Source: Mastigamoeba balamuthi
Lineage: Eukaryota; Evosea; Mastigamoebida; Mastigamoebidae
Direction: 5' to 3'
Assembly (NCBI GenBank): GCA_902651635.1
Contig: CACRSC010000102.1
Coordinates: forward strand, 109,271 to 173,270
DNA: 64,000 nucleotides
The translations under genes were made by a program, and so were the position numbers. The notes under the pieces were generated by a model. That model was not told the DNA's origin. It searched no databases and saw only the letters and a list, made by a program, of their open reading frames with translations. Positions within the stretch are counted from its first letter, which is position 1. Every line of letters starts with the position of its first letter. Positions 22,030-32,626 of the stretch are shown piece after piece.

Positions 22030-22530
22030 TTGTTTATTCGATCTTTAGAAGAACTTGGCTGGCGCAACGTCTTGTCATGTGAGCTGAAGCCTGTGGTTCT
22101 GCCAGAGAACGCTGCCATGCCCCTCTTCACGAACCCTGCAAGACGTTCGCTTTCATCCGCCCCAATGCCAGAAAACAGTTTTCACGATTCACAAAAAATA
22201 ACAGGTGGCGAGGAGCCAAGTGCTGCTGACACGTTCTGGCAGCTCCTTCCGGATGAAATCCTTGAGTACATTGAGGAGCAGTGGCTCAGGCTCGTAGAGG
22301 CTGCTCGGAAGGGGCCCCAGGGTTGCAAGATCATCATACCACAAGGCTGGGAAAGAGATATTATCAAGAATATTGTCCACATCATCGGGAGCAGTGGTGG
22401 CAGTACCACATCATTCACGGAGTACCTCAGGATGTGTGGTGGACATCCAGGCCTCAGCGACCACCCGATTCACGAGGATTCGTGGAAGCAGTTCATCTCA
22501 AAACTGGAGAACATGAGCACGTTCCAGTGA
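22030..22530 (+). CDS. Transposon-internal ORF 1, unknown
   Basis: A 166-residue open frame inside the TIR element, with a structured central part (DTFWQLLPDEILEYIEEQWL, then ERDIIKNIVHIIGSSGG). It ends at a TGA. No family recognised; the helical DEILEYI segment alone does not identify a transposase. It may be one exon of a longer element protein whose later parts are at 22643-23533. Confidence 0.4.
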   Translation: MFIRSLEELGWRNVLSCELKPVVLPENAAMPLFTNPARRSLSSAPMPENSFHDSQKITGGEEPSAADTFWQLLPDEILEYIEEQWLRLVEAARKGPQGCKIIIPQGWERDIIKNIVHIIGSSGGSTTSFTEYLRMCGGHPGLSDHPIHEDSWKQFISKLENMSTFQ

Positions 22531-22642
22531 TGAGCCTCCAGCACCACATCCCCAACATTCTCTTCATCGCGTCTGCACCAGAGAACGGGTACAAACTGCT
22601 TCCCAGTGACCACCTTGCTCTTAACGAGATTTTGCTAGTTCA

Positions 22643-23533
22643 GTGTGGCGCCGTACTGATTTCGTGCTTCAAAGACGTTCTGTCATCTACAACATCAGCA
22701 CGTTCTTCTCTGCTGGAGATAGCATCCCTGTGCCTCCAATACAGCAGCCTGTTCTGTCGAAGACTGCAATCGGCTTTCTGATGCAACTGCCTGATGATGA
22801 CCTGGAAGTGTTGGCACAGCAATGTGGGGTTGCTTGTGGAGGTGGATGGAAGAAGGTCGTTTCTCACATCTCTCACTGTGACGCAAGTGGCCTGGAACTG
22901 CCCAAGTCAGCAAAGAGGGTAAGAAAAGCGAAAAAAGCAGCACAAGAGCATGTGGCAGAGAAGGATAAGCAAGCAGCTGCTGAGCTTCCACCTTGACCTG
23001 TACCTGATCCTCCTCGTGGTGAGATTCTCAACGTTATTTTGTTCTCACTGAAAGGCAAAACAGAGAAGGATGACAAGTAGCGTGCTGAGCGTGCAGATGA
23101 GCTGTCAACATGGACATGTACTCAGTTGACAGAACACATCAGGAAGAACCTGAGAGTATCTGTTTCAGGAAAGAAGTGTGATCTCATCCGACGTGTCCTT
23201 GATCATCAAGGGCCTTTCTCAAGGGCTGTCGTAGGGCATCTTCGTGCTTTCCTCAGTGACCACATCACTGAGAGGCCCCCCCCAGTCTTCCTGTACAAGC
23301 TCGCCTTTAACCTGGTCAACCGTCTCGACATTTTTCTCAGCTACATTCACTTTCCTTGGAAGGTGAAGTCGTTTCCTCTGGTGTACCTGATCTGGCTTGT
23401 CCGAGTCACAATTGTTGCATCATTATCAGCTGAAAATGACTACAAATGGGAGTACACTGACAACTCTGCAGTCTATGCTGAACTACGTACCCACATAACG
23501 ACTTTTGCAAAGAAGTTGGCCTTCAAAATGTAA
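22643..23533 (+). pseudogene. Transposon-internal ORFs 2-3 with SAP-like motif
   Basis: One frame (22643-22996) ends in a Lys/Ala-rich tail. After a stop the plus strand is open again from about 23081 to 23533 and includes CTQLTEHIRKNLRVSVSGKK followed by CDLIRRVLDH, which fits the SAP DNA-binding helix-turn-helix pattern (a helix, a short loop with V-SGKK, and a second helix ending L-IRRVL). The rest is hydrophobic and unassigned. The broken frame suggests decay or unrecognised introns. Confidence 0.4.
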
Positions 23534-23587
23534 AAAAAGTAGACCTCTGTCTGTCCAAACAATATCCCTATATCCAACAGTTATCAC

Positions 23588-24302
23588 TGGGAGGCTGCCA
23601 CACTGTTCATCCAGCCCTCACAGTACTGTGTGTTCGACATTTTCCTCCTGATGAAGAAAGCTCGGTAGGTCTCCCTGTCTTATAGTCCAGCAGAGCCACA
23701 GGATGCTCGCAGTATTTCTGGTGCCTCCACAGGCCATTGCGCAAGCCAAGTTGCATTGGCGATCTGAAGTGCACAGCGTACAGGACAGAGAAGACTCTAC
23801 CCCCTGTCCGGATTGTGGAGAATGCAGACAGCTTAGCTGCTCGTGTGAACTGAGTTGTCTCAGATCAGGTTACCGCACCTTCGGTCAGCTGCAAGCGAGG
23901 TCCAGTAACGGGTTGCGCGAGTCCACAAGGAAGAATTTTCTTCCTTACGGCCTGCCATTGTGAAAAGAAATCACTTTTCGATGGTAGGCATAAGCAAGTT
24001 TTTTATTCCTTCAGTACCCCATTAGTAGGTCTGCGTGAGGTGCTTGGGACTCGTCGAGGCCATCACAGGCAGGAAAGGTCGGCCTGCAGTGTGCGCTGTG
24101 TGGTCCTGCTTATACAGCTGTTACCAGACTTGTGGACCTTGCTGACAATGTACTCAATGTACTCCGAGCCCGCTCAGTATATCAATAACACCACATCGCT
24201 CAATACACTACAGTAATGCTTCACTGACGATCGTTGGTTGCAGGGGCATTGTAGCTGATACGAGCGATCACTGGTGCTTCACGGTGATGGGCGTGGTGAA
24301 GA
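23588..24302. other. Mixed region, one exon-like fragment
   Basis: 23588-23668 reads WEAATLFIQPSQYCVFDIFL then LMKKAR in the plus frame and ends at a GTAGGT donor-like site, so it may be a remnant exon split by the TIR transposon. The remainder shows no convincing gene. Confidence 0.3.
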
Positions 24303-27300
24303 CATGGCAATCATCTTCCAGAGGGAATAAACGGAGGACAAAAACGGAGAGACCCCACACCCCCTCTCACACATGCAGTCCTTTATCCCTCCCCCTCTCC
24401 AATCTAGCTTTGTTGGTAGTCTTGTGAGGTTGTGTTGTCATCTGTGCAGTGGTTTGCCTCAATTCTGGGCCCTTGTGGAGGGCCCTGCTGCTGTGCTTTG
24501 GCTGTGCGTCTCGGTTTGGCAGCTCCCCTTTGGCCCTGGCCCCCTCACGCTCTCTTTCTCGCCCCTCGAGGGGGGAGGAGGCGGAGGAGGAGGTCCAGGG
24601 AGGGGGGGCATCCGAAGTGTCCGCACGCCGGCAGCTCGTGTGGCCAGCCAGCTGTGTGTTGACAGCTTTGCGTGCTGGTGTCAATGTGTGTGGGGTGGCT
24701 TGTGTTTGGCGCTCCCTCTCTCCCGGGCTGGTGCCCGTTCGAGACGCTGCCGGGGCTACCACCACGCCCCAGGCAATCTCCGTATTACTCGGAAATTTGT
24801 CGGCCATGTTTGCAGCCACACACAAGCGATTATGGGTCCTCAACGTTGCGAAACCTAGGCTTGAATTCTGCGGAACCCCGAAAGAACGAGGTCGACGACG
24901 CAAGCGCCCGCGACAGCACCGAGTCGACGGCGACGGCACCAGCGCGCTCAGCTGCTGCAGCGCCTGCAGCGCGAGCTGCTGCTGCGGCGAGGACGCGTGC
25001 CAGCTGTGCGTGCCCTTGGGCGACTCGGTCGCGTGCGGCGAGCGGTGCGAGAGCGCCTCGGTGCTGAGCCTGCAGCCGCTGCGCGAGTCCGAGTCCGCCC
25101 CGCGCCTGCTCTCGGCGGCGTGCATCTCGGGCGTCCTGGGCGAGCCCTGCTCGGGCGACACGCTGCTCTTGTCGCAAGGGGCGTCTCGGGCGGCGCCGGC
25201 GACAGCGCCAGCCCCTTGGCGTCGGACGACGCGGCGCCGCCGCAGCCGCTCGAGGGCACCGCGGTGCTCGCCGAGGTGGCCGCGCCGGCTGCGCGCAGCA
25301 CGGGGAACGTGCGGGTGGGCCACACGGCGGCATCGGACGACGTGGGAGCGCAGAGTACGAGCTCCATTTGCTCTGGGGCGCGAAATCAATTGAATGCGTA
25401 ATAGGGAAAACGTGGTCAATCAAAACGCTCCCCGGTGCTCTTCGGGGGTGGTCCGAGGGGGCTTCACACGCCACCATCCCGCCAGCCGCAGCATTGTGCT
25501 CTGCATGCCCCCCATTCTCTGCCTCCAGAAGGTGCGGCGCGTTAACGGGCATTGCTGTATGGTCGTATGGTCGCGAACAGCACAGAGTACAATAGCCTGT
25601 GCAAGCACAACCACTGTGAGGTGGGTTGGGATCACGGGGCGGCAGCGGCCTGGCCGCCAGCATGTGAACACCCCGCAGACTTAGATTTTTTGTCCGCACA
25701 TCACTCAATTGTTCCTCACACGAGAAAAATATCGGCCCATTCTGAGGTGCTTTGCTGGCGCACTGGGCACAAACTCCAACAGGACAACGCACAGGGGCCT
25801 CGCGCTGCTGCTGATTGGCACGTCACGTGAATGTGTAAAGAAAAGAGGGCAACACAACAAAGCGAAGTACTTGGTGACCCATAATCGCTGGTGTGTGGCT
25901 GCAAACATGGCCGACAAATTTCCGAGTAATACGGAGATTGCCTGGGGCGTGGTGGTAGCCCCGGCAATTCCTCTGCATTTTTCGGAAATTTGTCGGCCAT
26001 GTTTGCAGCCACACACCAGCGATTATGGGTCACCAAGTACTTCGCTTTGTTGTGTTGCCCTCTTTTCTTTACACATTCACGTGACGTGCCAATCAGCAGC
26101 AGCGCGAGGCCCCTGTGCGTTGTCCTGTTGGAGTTTGTGCCCAGTGCGCCAGCAAAGCACCTCAGAATGGGCCGATATTTTTCTCGTGTGAGGAACAATT
26201 GAGTGATGTGCGGACAAAAAATCTAAGTCTGCGGGGTGTTCACATGCTGGCGGCCAGGCCGCTGCCGCCCCGTGATCCCAACCCACCTCACAGTGGTTGT
26301 GCTTGCACAGGCTATTGTACTCTGTGCTGTTCGCGACCATACGACCATACAGCAATGCCCGTTAACGCGCCGCACCTTCTGGAGGCAGAGAATGGGGGGC
26401 ATGCAGAGCACAATGCTGCGGCTGGCGGGATGGTGGCGTGTGAAGCCCCCTCGGACCACCCCCGAAGAGCACCGGGGAGCGTTTTGATTGACCACGTTTT
26501 CCCTATTACGCATTCAATTGATTTCGCGCCCCAGAGCAAATGGAGCTCGTACTCTGCGCTCCCACGTCGTCCGATGCCGCCGTGTGGCCCACCCGCACGT
26601 TCCCCGTGCTGCGCGCAGCCGGCGCGGCCACCTCGGCGAGCACCGCGGTGCCCTCGAGCGGCTGCGGCGGCGCCGCGTCGTCCGACGCCAAGGGGGCTGG
26701 CGCTGTCGCCGGCGCCGCCCGAGACGCCCCTTGCGACAAGAGCAGCGTGTCGCCCGAGCAGGGCTCGCCCAGGACGCCCGAGATGCACGCCGCCGAGAGC
26801 AGGCGCGGGGCGGACTCGGACTCGCGCAGCGGCTGCAGGCTCAGCACCGAGGCGCTCTCGCACCGCTCGCCGCACGCGACCGAGTCGCCCAAGGGCACGC
26901 ACAGCTGGCACGCGTCCTCGCCGCAGCAGCAGCTCGCGCTGCAGGCGCTGCAGCAGCTGAGCGCGCTGGTGCCGTCGCCGTCGACTCGGTGCTGTCGCGG
27001 GCGCTTGCGTCGTCGACCTCGTTCTTTCGGGGTTCCGCAGAATTCAAGCCTAGGTTTCGCAACGTTGAGGACCCATAATCGCTTGTGTGTGGCTGCAAAC
27101 ATGGCCGACAAATTTCCGAGTAATACGGAGATTGCCTGGGGCGTGGTGGTAGCCCCGGCAGCGTCTCGAACGGGCACCAGCCCGGGAGAGAGGGAGCGCC
27201 AAACACAAGCCACCCCACACACATTGACACCAGCACGCAAAGCTGTCAACACACAGCTGGCTGGCCACACGAGCTGCCGGCGTGCGGACACTTCGGATGC

Positions 27301-27740
27301 CCCCCCTCCCTGGACCTCCTCCTCCGCCTCCTCCCCCTCGAGGGGCGAGAAAGAGAGCGTGAGGGGGCCAGGGCCAAAGGGGAGCTACCAAACCGAGACG
27401 CACAGCCAAAGCACAGCAGCAGTGCCCTCCAACAAGGGCCCAGAAATGAGGCAAACCACTGCACAGATGACAACACAGCACAGCCAACAAGCTCAAATCA
27501 ACAAAGTTGAATTGAAAAGGGGATGAGAAGGAGGGGAGGATGACCGTGTGGGAGAGGCCCCTCGTACAATATCGTGATAGGGTCTACTCTTTCTTTTTAA
27601 CTTCAGTGGCCTTTTCCTGGCGCCAAGAGCTGGGACGCGATAGTCATCAAGCATCAAGACATGCATTACTCTGGCCCGGCAGTTCGGACGCAATGAAGGA
27701 ACGAGGTCCGCGTCCCCTGGTGAATGGGGTATGTCAGCAC
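24303..27740. mobile_element. Giant head-to-head palindrome of the long-TIR element
   Basis: 24375-25960 repeats the left TIR and interior of the element at 12938-14995. From about 25975 to 27520 the same sequence runs in the opposite direction, giving two ~1.55 kb arms around a central spacer of about 60 bases (about 25925-25985). At the centre the two arms end in different inner-border variants (CCGAGTAATACGGAG on one side, CTCCTCTGCATTTTTCGG-like on the other), which also occur as the two inner borders of copy 1. The arms are nearly identical; differences include one G/A change and a C-run of four versus five. A 24303-24375 left flank resembling 12938-13014 and a right flank (27540-27740) resembling 15000-15310 belong to the same repeat unit. 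Confidence 0.8.
26506..27291 (-). CDS. Cys-rich ORF inside the TIR element, possibly captured host sequence
   Basis: The only uninterrupted version of the element's interior ORF. Its first third is TIR sequence. The middle is Cys-rich (SALSCCSACSASCCCGEDAC, then QLCVPLGDSVACGERC) and the rest Ser/Ala/Pro-rich, ending beside a TCAATTGA site that elsewhere in this window sits in host introns. GC content and codon style match host genes more than a transposase. I infer a captured host fragment; the parent gene is not in the window. Confidence 0.3.
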   Translation of the reverse strand: MSARRQLVWPASCVLTALRAGVNVCGVACVWRSLSPGLVPVRDAAGATTTPQAISVLLGNLSAMFAATHKRLWVLNVAKPRLEFCGTPKERGRRRKRPRQHRVDGDGTSALSCCSACSASCCCGEDACQLCVPLGDSVACGERCESASVLSLQPLRESESAPRLLSAACISGVLGEPCSGDTLLLSQGASRAAPATAPAPLASDDAAPPQPLEGTAVLAEVAAPAARSTGNVRVGHTAASDDVGAQSTSSICSGARNQLNA

Positions 27741-27895
27741 GGGTCGTGATGTTGCAGCGTTGCCGACTTCCTCGGGGACCCCCACCATTTCCTACGGTTT
27801 CCTGCGTGTTGTGATGATCTTTCGCGGGTGGTCCTCGCCACCGACGCAAGCAGCTGGCTGGGGCTACAACGAAGGGTCACACGGCCACTCCGCTT

Positions 27896-28058
27896 GGAGC
27901 CGTCGCAGCCGAAGTCCTCGCGGGGCCGCCGCTGTTCTGTTCAGCGCTGAAACCCCGGCAGCGCTCGTGAGGGCCGCGGTGCCATTCCTGTCATCGAGGC
28001 CGACGAGGGCGACGAGGACCTGGTGCGGCTTGTGGCTCGCTGCTCGTCGCGGTGGCAG
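27896..28058 (+). pseudogene. Decayed fragment of the kinase-like gene at 11342-12692
   Basis: The stretch from GTCGCAGCCGAAGTCCTCGC to GCTCGTCGCGGTGGCAG matches 12350-12506 (GTCGCTGCCGAAGTCCTGGC ... GCTCGTCGCGAGGCAG), including an identical ATCGAGGCCGACGAGGGCGA core. It contains substitutions and small indels that break the frame. Flanking sequence does not continue the kinase gene. Confidence 0.8.
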
Positions 28059-28129
28059 TGATCACGGTCTGAACTGGGAACTGCAGTCTCACATCAGAAG
28101 CCACTGGTCGACAGAAAACTGAGATCATG

Positions 28130-28315
28130 GGATGGTGGTTCTTCTTGAGAACTTGGGCGGTAGAGAGGGCCAGGGCCAAAGGGAAGCTACTAGACCTGAA
28201 ACGCACAGCCGAAGCAGATCAACAAGGCAAGCCACAAGGTCCCAAAAGAGGCAACCAAGCACAAGCCCGTCAAAAAAAGCTCGATTGCAGAGGGGCTGCT
28301 GTCTGCGGCGATAGG
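28130..28315. repeat. Diverged fragment of the long TIR
   Basis: GAGAGGGCCAGGGCCAAAGG followed by GAAGCTACTAGACC, GAAACGCACAGCCGAAGCAG and an end AAGCTCGATTGCAGAGGGG follow the order of the right TIR (compare 27360-27510), with many changes. The surrounding 27741-28948 has no other supported gene. Confidence 0.55.
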
Positions 28316-28948
28316 TAGCCAAGCTTCGCGTACTGCGAGGTCTCACATTTTTGCCTCGATCTGAATCCAGACTGTTCCTCTGTAGGAATGTGGAGACGGC
28401 CAGCACTGCTCTCGATTCCCTAGTGGTACCCAGCCCTCGTGGCCCGACGTGGGACTTGTGCACCAGGCTGAAGGTGAAGTTCTGAAGGTCCCCCAGTGAT
28501 TTTCCTACCAGCCCAAACGCTGGTGGAAAACGGGCGAGAATTCCAACAACAAGACCTCTGTTGTTGTCCTGGAAGGACGGATGCTCGGGCTCGGCGCGCG
28601 AGTACAGGCCATCAGAGCTCACGCCGAGCCATAAGGACCCTCACCCAGATCAATGCAGCACGCCCTCAGTGTCGATGACGCCATTATGCCCCGACACCTG
28701 CATTTACATCGCCGTGGAATTGTCCCGGCCTTCCTTGTTGACTCCTCTTCAGAACCACAGAGCAGTTGCCTTGCGCTCCGCCACAGCGAGGGGCATCAGC
28801 TACCCAAGCGTATTTGCCACTGAATCGAGTTCCTTCTAGCACCGGCGTCTACCCGTGTGCGGTGACATTTTTCGCGCACTTCGCACTTTGAACCAATTGT
28901 CACGAGCAGTGTGTCCGCCCTGTTGCAATCCAAAGCAGAGTTTCCTCC

Positions 28949-30468
28949 ATGCCCGCCTCGTCTGCTGCCACGCTCGCCCTCGCGGTGGCCCTGGGCCTCG
29001 CAGCCTCCGAGGGCGCGTCGAGCTCAGCTCGCGGCCCTGCTATCAACTTCACGGGGGTCTGGGGCTCCTGGGGGCCATGGGACCACTGCCCCCTCGGCAC
29101 CGTCACCGTCGGGATGCGCACCAAGAGCCAGCACGACAAGGAGAAAGACACCGCGGCGATGACCGCCATCCGTCTCTACTGCCAGGCGCCCGGCGACAGC
29201 AGCCCCAGGGCAGATCTCCCCAAGGGCCCCGTGTCCTCCAAGGGCGAAGAGGGCGACTGGGACGAGAAGCCGACGTTCTGCCCCGACAACGTACTTTCGC
29301 TCCACCCTCTCTCTGTTGCTCCTGCCTGGCTCTCAGCTCTCTCGCTGACCCGTGGCCCGCGAGCAGTACTACGTGGCGGGGTTTGTGCTGCGGTGGCTGC
29401 CGGACCAGGGCCCCCAGGCAGACAACAGCGCCGTCAACCAGATCAGGTTCTTCTGCAGGGACTGGAGAGGGCGCGTGTGGGCCAGCAGCGCCCTGGGCAG
29501 GACCGAGCACGGCACGTGGAACACCACGCTCTGGTGCCCCAACGGCACCGCGGTGGCCGGCCTGTCGACACAAGTGCAGGGGAAGTCCGACGGAGACAAC
29601 GACGACAACCACGATAAAGACCAAGACGATGACGACCACCACCACCACGACGAAGACGTCGACAACACGGGGCTCAACGGGGTGGCGTTTGAGTGCCTGG
29701 CGTCCCTCAGGAGCTGCGCTGCCATTGGCGACCCGGACGAATGCGCGGACCCCAGCAACAACTGCAGCTGGTGTGGCCCCCGCTGCGCACCGCGCGGCGA
29801 GTGCCTGCAGTGTGCAGGCATCGCGTCGCGGGCCACGTGCCTCTCGGGCAACGCGTCACTGCATTGCTCGTGGTGCGCGGGCTCCTGCACTGACGCGCTG
29901 CGGTGCCACTGCGCTGAGATGGACTACGGCCTGTGCACGGCCTCGGGCCCTCGCTGCAGGTGGTGCTCGGACAGCTGCGCAGATGCGCCCGCAGAGTGTC
30001 CACAGGAGGATATGGTGGTCGTGACCCTCAAGTTCGGTCTGTCCTCAGTTCCGTTGAATCATGCGACTGATCGCTCTCTCCGTAGCTGTGGGGCTCAACG
30101 TCTCCGAGCTGGAGCTCCTCCGCCTCGAGATCGCTGAGAAGCTCCAGGTCGACCCCGCGATGGTCCGGGTTGTCCCGTCCGAAGACGCCGTCGCAGGCAG
30201 CGGCAGCGGCAGCAGCGAGGTCGCTCTGGACATCTCCATCCCGGGCAGCAAGGAGGGCACGTTCGAGACGCTGGTGAAGAACCCCGACAGCAGCTGGTAC
30301 CTGGGAGGGCTGACCAAGCACACCGACCGCAGCTGGGGCATCAGGAAGAAGGTCGCCGCGAGAAGCGCCGTGGACAGTGCTGCGAGCCCTGCCTCCTTCG
30401 TGGGTGTCGTGCCCCTGTATACCGCAGTCGCCTCCCTGGTTGCCTCCTCTGGTGCTCGGTACCTCTGA
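28949..30468 (+). CDS. Secreted VMO1-like beta-prism protein with Cys-rich repeats and C-terminal GPI-like tail
   Basis: Three exons (28949-29290, 29367-30036, 30086-30468) joined by in-frame GT-AG introns. The start is followed by a signal peptide (ATLALAVALGLAASEG). Residues ~30-235 match vitelline membrane outer layer protein 1: a GVWGSWGPWDHCPLGTVTVG opening and three threefold-repeat strands ending AAMTAIRLYCQ, SAVNQIRFFCRDW and TGLNGVAFEC. Between repeats two and three lies an Asp/His-rich loop (about 29590-29665) that could bind metal. Then come three PSI/plexin-like Cys-rich segments with C-W-C (CSWCGPRC, CSWCAGSC, CRWCSDSC), a domain starting VVTLKF, and a hydrophobic C-terminus that could be a GPI signal. 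VMO1 domains bind glycans in animals; function here is unknown. Confidence 0.8.
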
Positions 30469-31549
30469 GTGCCGTGTGCATCGCCGACATCTTCTTCCTT
30501 GCGACCACCGGGCTTGCCGAGACAACGGACGTGAACAAGGGTGCTGAGGCAGGACAACTGCTGAGTCGCAGTAAAGGCACTGGAAAGCGCACTGCGCAGC
30601 TCAACATATGTGAAGCACACAATGGTTTCTCACTTGTGCCAACCCGCCCAGTGCCCCAGTGCTGCGCTCTCTTCCAATTGATTCTCTGCCACCGGGTCGT
30701 AGGTGAGGCCCGCTTGATTCTGTTGTTGGTCTCCCCTCCGCTGGTTCTCAGGGAGTTGCTCAGATCGCAATGGCAGAGCAGTGCAGCCGACCCCTCGGGA
30801 CTCCTGTCCGTCCACTGTCCGTGGCTTCTGCGAACCCCGATGTTACGGAAAATATCGGACATCTGTCGTAGCTGCAGTGGTGAGCATGCTGTGCTTTTCC
30901 AGTGTGCTGCCTTGTGCTGTCACTGCCTCTGTGAGAAACGAGGTGCTATGGTTACCGAGAGCCGACCAGACCATTCAGAGACTTCTGCAATTGCTCAGCC
31001 AATATCTGCGCAAGTGCCGATGCAGAAAGGAGAAGGGAGACGAGAACGGCGACACCGTTCTCATTCGAGCGCTGAGCTGTGGCGTTTCACTGGCCCTTAA
31101 ATGCACCGGATCAGAAGCCTCTGCGTGCGCAGGTGGGACCGCATCGGCCAGCTGCGATAAGCCCCACAGAGGTGATTTTCCGCAGGATTTCCCGCGCTCT
31201 GCCATGCGGAGGAGCAAACACTGTGCCAGCATCCAGAGAGCGCTCTGTAACTCCAGCGGACGCTCGGACGGTGAGCGCAGACACCCTCTAGTGATGTGCA
31301 GCACCGGACAGACCTCGGCTCTGCCGTGTAGTCCCTCCGCTACCCCGTCTGTGCAAGTTGGCTCAGTTATCTCTCACGGCCAATCACTGATGCGGCACAG
31401 ACCAAGGGGCAGTGCTGGCGCTGGATGGCGTGCGCTCTGTCGGAAGCACAGGGAGGGGGAGACCTCGTGCTGCTGCTGATCCGCGGGTACGTCGAGACAG
31501 AGCAAAGAAAGGGCACGATCACATTAATTCAAAAAAGAAGACGCATACC
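30469..31549. other. Intergenic, no supported gene
   Basis: Open frames occur by composition, but none has a domain or consistent exon structure. An AATATCGGACATCTG word at about 30848 resembles the A/T words upstream of other genes. Confidence 0.4.
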
Positions 31550-32025
31550 GTTGACCCATAATCGCTTGTGCATGGATGCAAGCCCAGCCAACAAATATCC
31601 GAAAAATACCGGGAGTGGTTGGGGTGTAGTGGTAACCCTGGCAGCATCTCAAACGGACACCAGTCTGGGAGAGAGGAAGCGCCAAACACAAGCCACTCCA
31701 CACACAGTGACTCCAGCACACTAAGCTGTTATCACACAGCTGGCAGGCCACACGAGCTGCTGGCGTGCGGACACATCGGATGCCCCCCCCCCTTCGTGGT
31801 ACACACCCGCCTCCGCCTCCTTCCCCTGGAGGGCGAGAAAGAGAGCGAGAGAGGGCTAGACCCAAAGGGGAGCTACCAAACCGAGGCATATCCAAAACAC
31901 AGCAGCAGGGCCCTCCACAAGGGCCCCAAATGAGGCAAACCACTGCACAGATAACAACACAACCGCACAAGCCCAATCAACAAAGTTGGATTGCAGAGGG
32001 GGGAAGGGATGAAGTACTGGTAGTC
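31550..32025. repeat. Solo, diverged long TIR of the GC-rich element
   Basis: It runs from GACCCATAATCGCTTGTG through AAACACAAGCCACTCCACAC and GGCCCTCCACAAGGGCCCC to AACAAAGTTGGATTGCAGAG, in the order of the right TIR of copy 1 (14515-14985), with scattered substitutions. No left TIR or interior accompanies it here. 32026-32626 holds no supported gene. Confidence 0.75.
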
Positions 32026-32626
32026 TGGCTGGTGGGATCCCTCGAACCATATTGGTCAGAGGGTCTCTGTTTTTGTCCTGAAAGAAGCCGGTGTGCCAGG
32101 CCATCTGTAATCACTTTGAGGCTCCAATGCTCGCATCAGCTGCAATTAACTGCAACCAGGGCTTGGGTTGATCGTAAACAGGTCCATAAGTTGTCGACGA
32201 CTGTATCGCCAGAGCCGCACAGAACGGGCCTGGAAGCGTTTCGATGTGCCTCGTTTCTCAATTCGCATTCCATTCAATTCATCCCCTCCCCCGGTGCTAC
32301 ACATACCGAAATGGTGACCACTCACTGTGCTCTCAAGTCAATGGGGTCTTCGTCTGCGTGCACGCATCTAAAGAGGGTGAGGTAGACAAGCGGAGACTGC
32401 AGAACGTCTCGCTTGAAAAACGTGCGACCAGTTCGGCGCTGGTACCGACCAACGGAGATCAGCCATCGCCAACCAGTTCCGCATGCCGCCCGCCAGGTGC
32501 TCATACGCCAAATGGCCCAGAGCAACACGTTGTTCTGAGCCCCCGCAGGGCGTAGCCTGCGTGCTGCGTGCGTTTGCCTGGCGCACAAAAACACAATACC
32601 ACTCAGCGTGCCCTGCGGGCCGCTCC

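Larger units (their letters stand above)
21844..23587 (+). mobile_element. TIR DNA transposon, ~1.74 kb, carrying a SAP-like ORF
   Basis: Left end 21844-21890 (GTGATTATGTTGGATAGC ... TTTGGACAGACAGAGGTCCA) and right end 23540-23587 (TAGACCTCTGTCTGTCCAAA ... TATCCAACAGTTATCAC) are inverted copies over about 45 bases with a few mismatches. Between them are three plus-strand ORF segments (22030-22530, 22643-22996, 23081-23533) that do not form one frame. No DDE motif is evident, so the transposase class is unknown and the element may be non-autonomous. Confidence 0.7.

Noticed and set aside
12938-27740. The repeated blocks as LTRs of one large retrotransposon
   Set aside because: The repeats are inverted, not direct, and the retroelement coding region is unrelated to them.
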